This document shows positions 35,569-47,727 of a DNA stretch of 64,000 nt, one piece after another. How positions within the stretch are numbered: position 1 is the first letter of the stretch; each line of letters starts with the position of its first letter. This stretch comes from Cenococcum geophilum 1.58 (taxonomy: Eukaryota; Ascomycota; Dothideomycetes; Gloniales; Gloniaceae), in assembly GCA_001692895.1 (NCBI GenBank), contig KV748253.1, positions 675,434 to 739,433 of the forward strand. Direction: 5' to 3'. The notes under the pieces are model-generated. The model did no database searches, was not told the origin of the DNA, and was given only the letters and a program-made list of their open reading frames with translations. The position numbers were made by a program, and so were the translations under genes.

Positions 35569-36585
35569 CCTAAATAGACGGTTAAACAGGGATTATAAAT
35601 TAATACTTAGACTAGAGACTCCGGCCTTTTATTAACTACTTCTAGAATAACTGGGCCGAACTATTACCTTTAATAGACTACGCCTAAGCGACCCTACCCC
35701 ACGACTCTACCGGATTTGCCCCTATTTAACTAGAAATGGGTTACCTACCCCGTATAAGCTTTAACTGGGAAAAACCAGAAGGGCCCCAGACCGTACGCGA
35801 AAAACTATCTTATAAGGAAGCCCAGCAGTACGCTAAGCGCTTAGAAGAAGCCTAGAAAGTAGCCCATATAAACCTAAAAAAGGCCTAAAAATTAATAAAA
35901 TAGCAGGCGAATAAGTATAGGCGTAAGCCTAACTTTACTATAGGCAATATAGTCTAGATTATAACAAAGAACTAAAAGATAGAACGGCCTAGCCGTAAGC
36001 TGGACTATAAGATAATAGGACCGTATAAAATTCTTAATAAAGTAGGCAACTCGTATAAGGTTAAGCTCCTAGACTTAATTAAAGTTCACCCTATCTTCTT
36101 ACCGGATAAGCTATAGAAAGCTATAAATAACCTACTACCCGGATAAAAGAATAAACCTCCCCTGCCAATTTAAGTTAATAGCGATAATAAATGGGAAATT
36201 AGAGAAATACTAGCCTATAAACTTATAAAGGGAACGTTAAAGTATTATATTAGTTGGAAAGGATATAACCTAGACCCTATTTAGTACCCTATATAGAACT
36301 TTATAGGTAGTTCCTATAAGCTTTAGGAGTTCTATAGCTATTACCCCAATAAACCTAGACTGCTAAAGTACCTAGACAAGTAGATAGAATGCTAGTATAA
36401 CAAAGATAATAAGCTACTAGAAGAATATAAGGACAAAAACACCCTAGAAATTTCTTAGTTATATAAGGTATTAAGATGTCTAGAAACTTTAACCGGCGGT
36501 TAAAGTTATCTAATTAGTTAGATTCTCTTGCTAAGACTTTTAGCAATAAAGCCTAAGGGCAGGCTTTTTTGGAGGGGGGGGGTAA
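35569..36585 (+). pseudogene. Element C integrase (second part) and chromodomain
   Basis: Resumes the C integrase directly after D, then the integrase C-terminal region and a chromodomain (about 36190-36310, with YYISWKGYNLDP). A type 1 palindrome (36485-36507) and the G-rich polypurine tract follow before the 3' LTR. Confidence 0.88.
36485..36523 (+). other. 23-bp palindrome module (type 1) in element C
   Basis: Arms AACTTTAACCG and CGGTTAAAGTT around G (36485-36507), preceded by GATGTCTAGA and followed by ATCTAATTAGTTAGAT. Position between chromodomain and polypurine tract, as in A and G. Confidence 0.9.
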
Positions 36586-36813
36586 TATTACGGCACTAGT
36601 AGAACTTAGCAGAACTTCGCACCGGCAAGTTACCACAGATTGCCGCATATTGTGGTTATGTGACGTAAAGATCTTATAAAATATCAAACGGCGCTGCTCT
36701 CCTTCTCCTTTCCTTTCCTTAGCTTTAGATTCTCGTTTATAGATAATCCAATCGTACAGGCTTGCGCGTCCCCTTTTGCCGTGCCCATGCCTTAATTAAC
36801 TGAGTCGCTAACA
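36586..36813 (+). repeat. 3' LTR of element C (228 bp)
   Basis: It starts TATTACGGCACTAG after the G-rich polypurine tract, ends GTCGCTAACA and is followed by TAAAT. Pairs with 23299-23526. Confidence 0.93.
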
Positions 36814-39800
36814 TAAATTAAGATATCTTTTAATATCCTACTATTAGGACGGGATAAGGTAGTATTAGGTATACCTTAGTTATAGGAGTACAACCTAAAG
36901 ATAGATTAAATTATAGGTTAAGTCAATATTAGAGATACTTAATACTATAAGATATAATAATAAACTAAGTTAATATAGTACTAAGTTAAAGTAATATACG
37001 AAGAGACTAAGCGAGGCTTAAGTTATATACTAAAGAGATACCATAAATATAGCAAAAAACTATAGAGCCTAAAAAGTAAAAAGCTAGTAGATTATATAGT
37101 ATAGGACTATAAGATAGAGTTAGAACTAAAAATAAGTTTAAGGCTCTTTCTAACCTATAAGCTTACTTAAGAGAAGTTAAAAGTACTTAAAGAGTTTATC
37201 TAGGAGAACTTATAAAAGGGATATATTAAACCATTGCAATTATTAGCGGGATATCTAGTATTATTCGTACTAAAGAAAAACGGAAAACTTAGGCTATATA
37301 TTAACTATAGGCAGTTAAATAATATTACTCGGAAGAATAGATATTCTTTACCCTTAATTAGCGAAATCTAGAATTAGATAGGTAATGCGCAAATCTTTAT
37401 AAAGATAGATCTAAGATAGGCGTACTATTAGATTAGAATTAAGGAAGGCAATAAATAGGAGGCAGCCTTTAAGTTAAAGGAAGGACTATATAAACTATTA
37501 GTTATATAATTCGGATTAATAAATATACTAGCAACGTTCTAAAAACAAATTAATAGTATATTAAGAGAATACCTTAATAAGTTTATTATGGTATACCTTA
37601 ATAATATTATTATCTATTTAATAACTAAGGAAGAGTACGGGGAATATATTAAATGGGTTTTAAGGAGACTATAAAAAGAATAGATGCTAGTAGCAATTAA
37701 GAAATACAAGTTCTTTACTAGGAAGACCGATTTTATTAGATTTATTATTAAATTAGGTTATATTAGTATGGACTTAAAGAAAATTAAAACTATAGTAAGT
37801 TAGTAAAAACTAGAAATATAACATAATTAAGGTTATTTTTAGGGGTTTACAACTACTATAGAGGGTTTATAGCACAGTAGTTAAAAAATATTAAACTATT
37901 TACTAGGCTTACTAAGAAAGAGGAACTATAGGTATAGGGAGATAAATAAAAAAAGCTATTTAAGGAACTTAATAAGTTATTTACCTAGGAGCTAATTCTT
38001 AAGATTTATTAACTAGGACTAGATACGGTTATAGAAACGGATATATTAGACTTTATATTAGGAGTATATTTACTATAAAGATATAAAAATATATAGTACC
38101 TAGTGGCGTACTATAGTTAGAAGATAACACTACTGGAACTAAACTATAATATCTATAATAAGGAGTTATTAAGTATAGTTGCAGTACTAAAGAAATAAAA
38201 AGCATTCTTATAAGGCGTAGAGAAACTATTTATAGTTAAAATTGATTATAAGAACCTAACGGGGTTCCTAATAACTAAAGAACTTAATTAAAGATAAGTT
38301 AAATAAGTAGAGATACTTACAGAATACTATTTTAAGATTTAGTATATTAAGGGCACTAAAAACATAAGAATAAACGCATTAAGTAAAAAAGCTAAACTAT
38401 AGAATAATAAAAAACTATTGGGAGTAATGCTACGCAGAGATAAGAATGGATTAATTAGATATAATTACCCTAAAATAGCAGCAACTTAAGAGGATAATAA
38501 ACTAGAAAGAGTCTATAAGATACTAAAAAGCTTTTAGGTATAAAGGATTTTAAAAGTATAGTTAGAAGATCTATAAATAGATATATATAAGAGTTAAGAA
38601 GCAAAGTATATCCTAAAAAGCATCGTAGAGCATTTTATAGAAGATTTCTATAGGGGAATAACTTAAGGATATAATAGAGCAATAGGCTTAGTATTAAGAC
38701 TTTAAGAAGAATATATTATTAACGGAATCTAGGGTATAGCTAGAAAAGTAATAAAGGAGTATCTAAATTGCTAAAGGAATAAACTAACGAGGTATAAGCT
38801 ATATAGAGGGCTATAACCTATTAAAATACTAGAAAGACTATAGGAGGTTATATTATAGGACTTTATTATTAAGTTACTAAAGTTAAGAGATTTTATTACC
38901 GGACAGAAGTATAACGTAATTCTTATAATAGTAGATAAGTTAACTAAATAGGGCTACTTTATAGTATATACAGAAGAAATCTTAGCGGAAGATGTTGCTA
39001 AAATCTATATTAAGGATATATTTATAAAGTATAGAATACTAAGTAAGATTATATTAAATAGAGATCTAAGATTTATAATAGTATTCTAGGAGGTATTCTT
39101 AGCGGAATAAGAGGTTTGCGTAGTAATATTAATAGTATATTACCCGCAGACAGACGGTTAAATAGAGAGATTAAATTAGACGCTAAAACAGTATTTAAGG
39201 TATTATATTAATTATACACAGAATAATTAGGTATTATTATTACTAGTTATATAGTTTATATATAATATAACACTATAAAAAGAAATAGGTATATTACTAT
39301 TTAAGGCGAATTACGGATATAGGCTAAGAATATCGTTATTATTATAATAAGTAAAGAAAATAAGTAGTATAGCTAAAGAAAGGATAAAAATATTAATAAA
39401 TATTTATATAGACCTTATAGAATTAGCGAAAATGGTATAAAAAAGAATAAAAAGGTACTATAACGCTAAGAGATCTAAGAGACTAGATCTTAAGAAGGGG
39501 GATAAAGTGTAGCTACTATATAAAAATTTTAAGAGTTAACGACTAAGTAAGAAATTAGACTATATTAGACTAGGACCTTTTAAAATCATATAAAGGATTT
39601 TACTAATTATATTTAAATTAAGCCTACTAGCTAAAATAAAGATCTACCCTATATAATATATTGTAATGCTAAAGCCAGTATATAGGAATATTAAGCCACT
39701 AATTTATAAAGTAGACATATATAGAGGACAAGAAGAAGATAAATAGTAAGTTTTAAAGATTATTAGTTATAAAGATATTAATAACAAAATATAGTATAAG

Positions 39801-41048
39801 GTTAAGTAAATAGGCTATAATAAGACTACCTAGGAGCTACTATAAAATTTAAAGAACGGTATAGAAAAGGTCTAGGAGTATTAAAAGAAAACGGGTTAGG
39901 TAATATTAAGAAAGAGCTAAAGGTAAAGGGATTAGTTAAAGGCAATAGACGAGCTAGATTATCTAGAGGATCCGCCACTAGTATATTAGTTATTTCCGCC
40001 TTATCTTAATTAGAATCCTTTTTAGCCTTCTTAGCCTTAAGCTTAGAGAGACCTTACTCTATAAGATGTAGCTTTTTTAAGCGTACCTCTTCACAAACCT
40101 TTATAAGACGATTTAGCTAAACGTAGGTATTTAGTTAAGCTTTTAGAGCCTAAGACGCCTTATTAAAACGATATTAAACTTTAGTAAGGGCCTTAGCTAA
40201 CTTACTCTTTAGTCTTTCGGCCGCTACTAATACGTAAGACCCTAAGATAGATTAGATAAGAAATAAGACGATTATATAAAATTATAAAACGTGTATACTT
40301 AGCGTTAGAAATGGATTAAATATTGCAGGATAACCGAATATTCGCTCGCGTATACTTAGTATAGAAAGAAGGTTAGTAACTAGATGGAGCCGCGATTATA
40401 ATATATACTAACTTCTTTTCCGCATAATAAGAATAGGATGGTATAACTTTACTAAATAAAAAAATTAACGTTACTAGCCGGTTATAATAATTAGACGTAG
40501 TAGATCTAATAGGAGGTATTAAAAATAATAAAGGTTATTAAATTAAAGATGGGAATACTATACCTCTAATAGACGACTTAGAGATAAGAGATATCTTTAA
40601 GGATAATAATAAAGAGGAGGGAGATAGTGTTATAGACCTTATATTAGCAGTAGTAGAACTACTAAAAAGAGATATAAATGGTCTAGTAGTGGAAGTACGG
40701 GAGGTGCTAGAACTAGTTAAACTATAGGATAAGGGGTAGCTAAATTATGTAGTTAGTTATATTATAAGTTTAGAATATAGAAACGTAGAAATATAGGAAC
40801 GTAAAGTACTAACATACTAAGGTACTAATATACTTAGTACATTTCTTAGGCGCAGTATTATATACTTAAAGGACCACAGTCCCTACCTAGATAGTTTTCT
40901 TCTTTATAGTAAATCCTAGAATATAATTAGAGTTAATCTATTAGGCAACTACTCCACTAGATATTATTATATTATTAACTTCTTATTTACCTATATACCT
41001 AGCCTATTAATAAGTCTACCGTAGTTCCTGCTATAAGGCTTTATTATA
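36814..41048 (+). mobile_element. Gypsy element B1, piece 3 (protease to 3' LTR)
   Basis: It resumes B1 exactly where piece 2 stopped: TAAAT lies on both sides of element C, and the rejoined site matches 62740-62770 of copy B2. Parts: end of protease, reverse transcriptase (about 37130-37850), RNase H (about 38000-38400), integrase (about 38560-39420), a chromodomain-like segment (about 39740-39890, with IQYKVKQIGY), a C-terminal extension (about 39900-40630), and the 3' LTR at 40628-41048. Broken by many changes. Among the oldest copies here, since A and C both sit inside it. Confidence 0.85.
40628..41048 (+). repeat. 3' LTR of element B1 (421 bp)
   Basis: It begins TGTTATAG directly after GGGAGATAG, the same junction as in copy D, and ends TTATTATA. 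Its length of 421 bp equals the left LTR of D. The last 190 bp or so match the other B-family LTRs closely; the first 230 bp (U3) are collinear but strongly diverged, so B1 belongs to another LTR subfamily. Confidence 0.75.
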
Positions 41049-41430
41049 TTAAAAGGTAAGGTCCTAAAGGACTAAAACTCTTAAAGGGGAGGCAATTATA
41101 ATAAACTCCCCTAAAAGGTATATATTATTTAGATAAAATAGTAAAAGGTTTTACTAATATCCTATCTATATCCTAAAGAAGACATAGTTAAATAAATAAG
41201 GGGTAAAAGGTTTTACTAGTGTCTTAGAAGGATTATATAAGGAGCTAGTTCTTCTCTAGAGAAGAACTAGCAATTAGTCTCTAAATAAAAGAGGTTAAAA
41301 AGTATTTACCCTTTAATATATAAAACCTATTCTATCTTTAACTTACCTTCTACTTACCTATAATACTATTAATTAGATAATTATATATTCTAGTTAGGCT
41401 GGCCTTTTATAATAATTCTACTATAAATAA
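41049..41430. other. Unassigned stretch with a 28-bp palindrome
   Basis: Lies between the 3' LTR of B1 and the first recognisable hAT codons. No coding similarity seen. It contains a TATA-like GATTATATAAGG just before a perfect palindrome (41244-41271), and repeated AAAGGTTTTACTA (about 41147 and 41207). It could be the 5' region of the hAT element or an unrecognised LTR. Confidence 0.5.
41244..41271. other. Perfect 28-bp palindrome
   Basis: GCTAGTTCTTCTCT followed directly by its exact reverse complement, with no loop. It would form a perfect cruciform or hairpin. No second copy seen. Confidence 0.9.
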
Positions 41431-42000
41431 TATACTTTGTTATATAATGGCAACTTATCTTAATATAGAGAATTAAATTAACTGGAATTAGACTTTCCAA
41501 CGGCTCCGCTATATAGGCTATATCCTTAATCTTATTATTAAAGTATTTCTTTTTATTAATAATAGTAAAGAGCAACTTATAGAATTGTATAATAGAGAAG
41601 ATAAATTAGAAGAAGAGTTAGATAATAAATGTTAAAAAGAGAGAGCAAATTTAATAAGAGCGAAGATAGGCGTTATGGGCAAGATCTATAATCTTATTAT
41701 TTACATCCGTGCCTTACCTAATTGTATAAATGAGTTTAAAGCACTTTTTAGAAAGTTAATCCCCCTAGGTAATTATATAAGATAAAATAGCTAGTTTTAT
41801 ATGCTTTATATTATACTTAAGACAAAAGTCCTTAATACGCTTTAGAACTATACTAAAGCGCATATTAATAAGAGCATAATTAATAAAAGAGATATGCTTA
41901 CTCCTTCTAATATTACTCTCTGTTGTATAATAGAGCAATTTCTCTCTATCTTTAAAAGCGTAACTCTATTTCTTAAAGGTTAATAAATAATAATTAAATA
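41431..42000 (+). pseudogene. hAT transposase relic, first part
   Basis: A class II cut-and-paste transposase. Readable segments in order: RLRYIGYILNLIIKVFLF, which matches the R-C-x-G-H-I-x-N-L region of fungal hAT proteins; IGVMGKIYNLIIYIRALP; then a segment around SWYLML-type positions (FYMLYIILKTKVLN); TLCCIIEQFLSIFKSVTLFL. These are the central RNase H-like and insertion regions. The N-terminal zinc finger is not recognisable. The frame is broken by stops and RIP-changed. It is cut at 42005 by element F and continues at 55574. Confidence 0.75.
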
Positions 42001-42005
42001 GGTTC

Positions 42006-42231
42006 TATAAGGTAAGGATATAGGTAGGGAGTCCAATAATAGAATAATAGGTATATTATATAGACAGAGACAAATCCTTAAGGGAAAAAAGGAGGAGTCT
42101 GTATACGAGGTAGGAAGGGTTTTTCTTAAGCACGTGTAGCGTATGTGCCTTATAGGCGAGTTACCCTAGGTTGCTCTAGGGTTGCCTATACCTTACGACT
42201 ATATAACTATCTATTTAGGTTTTACCTAATA
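42006..42231 (-). repeat. 3' LTR of element F (left copy)
   Basis: Plus-strand TATAAGGTAAGGATATAGG to TTTTACCTAATA. Pairs with 55342-55568. The flanking GGTTC and GGGTT/GGTTT look like a decayed target duplication. Confidence 0.85.
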
Positions 42232-42401
42232 ATGCCCCCCCCCCTTTAAAAAGGGTTGTCCCTAATCCTTTATATACTTAAGCCTTAATAAAACCCTATA
42301 AAAAAACCTTAGTAAGGAAAAAATTTTGGACGGGAAAGAGCGTCTTAATTTTATATATACAGAGATAGATAGTATATATGCGTAGCGCGAGGATGTTAAG
42401 G

Positions 42402-42442
42402 AACTTCGACTAGTGGTTAAAGTTGTCTAATTAGTTAGATTT
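42402..42442 (+). other. 23-bp palindrome module (type 1) in element F, diverged
   Basis: AACTTCGACTA...GGTTAAAGTT (42402-42424), one arm diverged, length unchanged at 23 bp. Preceded by GATGTTAAGG and followed by GTCTAATTAGTTAGATT. Antisense to element F. Confidence 0.8.
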
Positions 42443-42482
42443 AACTTGCTAAAACTCCCCCGCATTTAACTAAGCTAATAGC

Positions 42483-42522
42483 GATTTTATATACCTAGTA
42501 TAGAAAATCCTAATTAGTTTAT
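42483..42522 (+). other. 27-bp palindrome module (type 2) in element F
   Basis: GATTTTATATACC...GTATAGAAAATC (42483-42509), preceded by GCTAATAGC and followed by CTAATTAGTTTA. Same length and flanks as 13621-13647 in gag-only element 1. It stands 58 bp after the type 1 module. Confidence 0.82.
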
Positions 42523-42908
42523 TTAACAGGTAGAGCTAATAGAGCTTAATACTATTGCCTAAATTTAGTAGACTAGAAATATTCTAAAAGCTTATTTATA
42601 TAGGCAGGCCGCTAGTACCTCGTAGGTTGGTTATAGGTTATTTATATATAACCAGATTTATAAACAGTAAGGCTATATACCTATTAAATCCGCCGCTAAC
42701 CCTGCTTTAGCCTTACGCTATACTGGTGTCGCGTTGTATATACTTTATGGGTAGGTTATAGGTTACTTATATATAGCTAGGTTTAGGACAGTAAGGCTAT
42801 ATACTTATTAAATCCGCCACTAACCTATACTTTAGCCTTATGCGTTATCTATATAGTATATATATAGAATAGTGTAAGTTATTAGTATAGGTTACTACTA
42901 GCGGGTTA

Positions 42909-42943
42909 NTAATAGGTTNTAAACCCTAGTTAAATNNACNNTN
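42909..42943. other. Cluster of ambiguous bases (N)
   Basis: Seven scattered Ns in the 3' region of element F. Confidence 0.9.
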
Positions 42944-43524
42944 GTTATAAATAGGCCTATTCTCTAATATATAAATAATCTGCTTAGCTAGTATAGAGTA
43001 ACGGACTAAGTTTAGGAAGGGTGCTTTCTAAATTAAGCCCGTATATACGCCGTAGTTCTTTATAGCAATTATTCTTTATTCTTTAATCCCTTAGGATATC
43101 CTTTACTCCGCTTTAATATAGGTTATATTTTAATAGCGGCGCTTACTTTTCGCCTACGCTTTGGCTATAAGGCTAGGGTGTTCCGCTTACGGTACTCGTC
43201 TAGCAGTTATTAATAATTCTTAAGTTTTATCTCGTATTTCTATTCGTTATACTTATTTAGCCATTTTAGCTATTTAATAAAGTACTGTGGTTATCCAGTA
43301 CGATCCTAGTAGGCAATAATTGCTTTTACTTCCTAGCTGCCTTCCTTAAGCTCTTTTACTGGTTAGGGTTAAAACCTAGAGCATAACCTATAAGGCTCTG
43401 GTAGGGAGATATAAAAGACTAGATAGAGCCGTGCTATAGTAAGTAAGAGCTCTAGCTTATATACTTACTACCCTACACGCTTTAGGATCTAAAATAGTTC
43501 TATAAACTTACTATTAAGCTTCTT

Positions 43525-43928
43525 ATAAGTGTAACAAAGCCTTATAGCAGGAACTACGGTGGACTTATTAATAGGCTGGGTATGTAGGTAAATAAGAAGT
43601 TAATAACGTAATAATAACTGGTGGAGTAGTTGCCCAATAGATTAACTCCAATTGTATTCTAAGATTTACTATAAAGGAGAGAACTATCTAGGTAGGGACT
43701 ATGGTCCTTTAAATATATAACCGTACTCCTAAGAAATCCCCTTTATACATAAGGTACGTGTGCTCTATCTACTCTATTATAGATTACGTTATATAACCTT
43801 AGCTACCATTCCTCGTTATATAGCTCTATCGGCTCTATCCTAGACTATACCTATATTAACTAACTAGCTTCTTCCGTCTCTTCTCTAAGTAGTTATAATA
43901 TTATACTTAAAGCGTCCGTAACAATAAG
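43525..43928 (-). repeat. Solo LTR of family B with TSD ATAAG
   Basis: LTR body 43530-43923 (394 bp), TGTAACAAAGCC to GCGTCCGTAACA, reversed. Perfect ATAAG on both sides (43525-43529 and 43924-43928). It interrupts element F between the chromodomain and integrase. It matches the LTRs of D closely, lacking the ATATAGATT tandem units seen there. Confidence 0.92.
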
Positions 43929-46900
43929 GACGTTTTGTATAGATATTCTTAAAAGAAAGTAGAGCTCGTTTACCGACGGCGAAATACTTGGCCAGATGGT
44001 GACGATTATAGTATTTTATCTAAAGCTGTTAGGCGTGCATTATTAACGCCGCCGCTGCCTTATATATAAGGCGTAGGCGTTATAGATATATCTCTATAAG
44101 TTTAACATTTGTTAACTTAGATCCCTCCCTACTTTACTAGGCATCTTAAACGCTATCTAAGACTCCGTCCGGGACGTTTAGTAGCTAGCTATAGGCGAGC
44201 TTAATAGGGGAACGCTTTATTATGGTATAGACCTTAGAGTTATAGGCAAAAGCTGCTTCTTTAAGTAGGGAGGCCTAATTAGACTGTTTTTAGTTCGTGA
44301 ATATATATAGGTATACCTTAAGCTCCTAGTTTTAACGCTTTATCTAACTATCTATCTACGGGTAGAATATAGTGCTAAGTTTATATTAAACGCGGAGATA
44401 GTAATATATAGTGCTTTAGTACTTTCTTATAAATATACTACCCCTATTAAAGACGATATTATCTAGAGGCCCTATTTATATAAAGACTCTAAATAAGAGT
44501 TCTGCGAGTTGCGTAGCATTAACTATCTTATATACTAGATAGTAGCGTACTAGCTTTATAAAATAGTCTATAAGAATAAGGACGAAGTTATACTCTATAC
44601 CCTTAAGAGTTTTAGACTCTAGGAAATCCGTAATAAAGTTAAGTAAATAATGCCGCTAGGCTCGAGTGGGGACCTAAAGAGGCTGTAGCTTACTATAGGG
44701 TTTATAGCGGCGCGATTTAGAGTGTTAGTAGGTATTATAATTATCTAGGTATTTGCTAAGGTCCTAGGTAAGGCTATTCTAAGTATATTTTCGCGCGATT
44801 ACCTTAAAGGTATAGTTAAAACCATAATAGCCGCCTATAGAATTGTTATGATTCCGCTTAAGGATCTCCTATTATAATAATATATAATTTAGCATTTAGA
44901 CCTTATTATTTTACCTTAAAAGTCCTTAATTATTAAGGGTATAGTCCTTATTACTAGCAGGAACTTATTTTTAAGTTAACTAATTATATATAGAGTGTAT
45001 AAAGGCATCCCTTTTTTATACTCTATAAATAAAATTAACTAGTAACTTAGGGGGTTATTCTATAAACAATATTTTAGCTAAAGTAGCTACTACTACCTCT
45101 TACCGTGGCACGAGACTCTATATAAAGTTAGTATTAGTAAAGTAACGTATAATATATAGGTAACTTACTAGGTTATTATAGGGGACCATAGCCTAGGCTA
45201 AGGGGTCTTCCCTAGGGCTACGTGCTATTAGGTTAATTAAAGTAGTTTTAAAGAGAATAGTAGGATACTCTAGTCCGCTAGCACTAAGTTTATAAGGGTC
45301 GCTTATATACTGTATATATGCTACTTACTAGTTTAGTATAGTAGCACTAGGGCCGCCTATAAGGCCTATAACCTATAACTTTTACTATAATATAGGTAGT
45401 ATAGCATTAAGGATTATCTTCTTCCTACTATATTTAAAGCCTTTAGTATAATCTAGGCGCTAAGATAGTATATTAGCGGGATTTACTTTACCTAGCTTAT
45501 ATTTAATCTTAAAATTAAACTTAGCTAGCTTTTTAGTATACTAGGCCTAGTAAGTAAATAAGCTTTTAGTAGTTATAAAGTACCTAAGATTATTATAATT
45601 GTAGAGCACGCGCGTTATATACGCGGCGTATTTAAGGTAGTGGCGCCACGTCTTAAAGCATTACACTATAGCAAGTAGTTCCTTATTATGCGTATTATAC
45701 CATACTTCTAGGCTAGTAAGCTTTTAACTATAATAGGCAATTAGGTATTAGTGGAGTTAATCTCCCTATTTTAAGGGCTATAGAAGTATACCGCTATAGG
45801 CATAGTTAGAAGCATTAGTAATTACTATTAAGGGTAGATTAGGGTTAAAGTGGCGAAGTAGTAAAGCCTGCGTAAATATAGCGCGTAGCTTACGAAACGC
45901 CTACTAAGTGTTATTAGGCTAGGACTAAGGTTAATACTATTTAGTAGGCCCTTTTAACTTACGCTTTTACTTCTTCTCCCTATTTAATATTAGGTTGCTA
46001 TATACCTATATAAGATATGCGTATAGGGGGTATACAGTATCTAAGTAGTTTTAGATAAATCGCCTATAGAAGTTAGTAAAGCTAAGGAAGACCTAGATGT
46101 CCCTATAGGACTTAGGCTTAGGCTATTCCTTAATAGCTTTTACGCGGTTAGGGTCTATTATAATACCCCTAAGGGTAATAATAAAGCCTAGGAACTTAAC
46201 GTTTTTAGTATAAAAGATATATTTTAATAGTTTAGCGTATAGGCCCCAAGTGCGGAACTATCATAGTACCTACTTAATATACTTAACGTACTTATTCTTA
46301 TTATTTAAGTAGATAAGAATATTATTTAGGTAAACTATATAGATAGTATCTACTAGGGTTCTTAAAGCTTTATAAATATAGCTTTAAAAAGTTATAGGGG
46401 CGTTAATAAGACTAAAGGGCATTACTAGGTATTTAAAGTAACTACAACGTGTCTTAAATACGGTCTTTTATTTATATCCCTTTTTAATACAAATTCTATG
46501 GTACGTATTACGAAGATTTAGCTTTATAAATATCTTTATATAGCTAAGCCTATTAAAGAGTTTGCTAACTAGCGGTAGGGGGTACTAATTTTTAATTATA
46601 ATCTTATTTAGGCGTCTATAGTTAACGTATAGCCGTATTATACCGTCTACTTTTGGTATAAAGAGAATGGGCGCTTTAGTAGGCGACTTACTAGGCCTAA
46701 TCTAGCCCTTTTTAAGATCACTATCTAGGTACTCTTGTAAGATCTATAACTCTTTTTATAAGAGGTTATAGAGGGGCATTTATGGTAGCGTTTTGCCTTC
46801 TTTTAAGTTAATTATATAGTTATACTTAGAGTTCTATAATAGTATACTTACTAGCTTATTAGAGAAGATATTAATTTCCTCCTTATATATATCTGGTAGG

Positions 46901-47377
46901 CTAGGGGCTATAGAGGTTAAAGCGACTATTATATAGTAGTATGCTTTTAGGAGCTAGTAAAGAGAAGGGTGCAGCTAATATACGTTTTGTAGGTATACTC
47001 GCACTAAAAGTGTATATAGCTCTGCTATAGTATACTTAATAGTTTTAAGGTTTTAATTACCTCCCCCTTATATATAGGTGATCTACGCTAGCACTAAAGG
47101 GTCTCTATAGGTACTTACTACTAGTAATAGTAAGTCCTCTACTATATTTATAACTAGTATCTTTACGTCTGGAGGGTCTATATAGGTACTTACTACTAGT
47201 AATAATAGGTCCTTTATTATATTTACAACCGGTATAAAAAAGGAGTCTTCTAGCTATAGTAAATAGACTATTTTACTAGCCTTAATGTCTATTAGGAGAG
47301 TGTTAAGGATAACTATTTAGAGGCGTTTAGAGTCTAAAGTACTTTAGATAAATTATCTAGAACGGAAGCTAATTAAT

Positions 47378-47570
47378 TGTTACGGAACCCCACCGTAGGA
47401 GCCTCCATAGGAGAGCCCCGTGCTCTCGCGTATACCTTATGTACAGCTTATATTAGCTACGCGTAGGTATATCACCTCCTTACGCCCTCGACCCTTACGA
47501 TCGATTGTGTAACGTCTTGTAGACTCCTTAAATATATACGCTCTGTAGCCACTGCCCCCGTTCCATAATA
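47378..47570 (+). repeat. 5' LTR of element G (193 bp)
   Basis: TGTTACGGAACCCC to GTTCCATAATA. The ends form an 11-bp inverted repeat, TGTTACGGAAC/GTTCCGTAACA, before mutation. Confidence 0.93.
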
Positions 47571-47727
47571 TTACGTTACGCCTTTTTACCACCGACGCTT
47601 AGCCTATAACTAATTTTACGTCTCTACAATACTGCAGGCGCTGCTAAAAGCAGCGTGTCTACGAATTACCTCACTTTATACTTCTAAGGAACCCATAATA
47701 GTAAGACAATATTCCTTACTAGCTACT

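Larger units (their letters stand above)
23299..36813 (+). mobile_element. Chromovirus C (Gypsy), nested in B1
   Basis: Bounded by two 228-bp LTRs and a perfect duplication TAAAT (23294-23298 and 36814-36818). Without its insert it is about 6.0 kb. Parts: gag (about 23530-24680), protease (about 24960-25250), reverse transcriptase (about 25900-26720), RNase H (about 26850-27250), integrase (27560-28047 and 35569-36000), chromodomain (about 36190-36310), a type 1 palindrome, and a polypurine tract with a long G run (36571-36582). It is a sister lineage of A: internal domains align well but the LTRs differ. Interrupted by element D. Broken by many changes; its domain layout is the best preserved of the Gypsy copies here. 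Confidence 0.92.
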
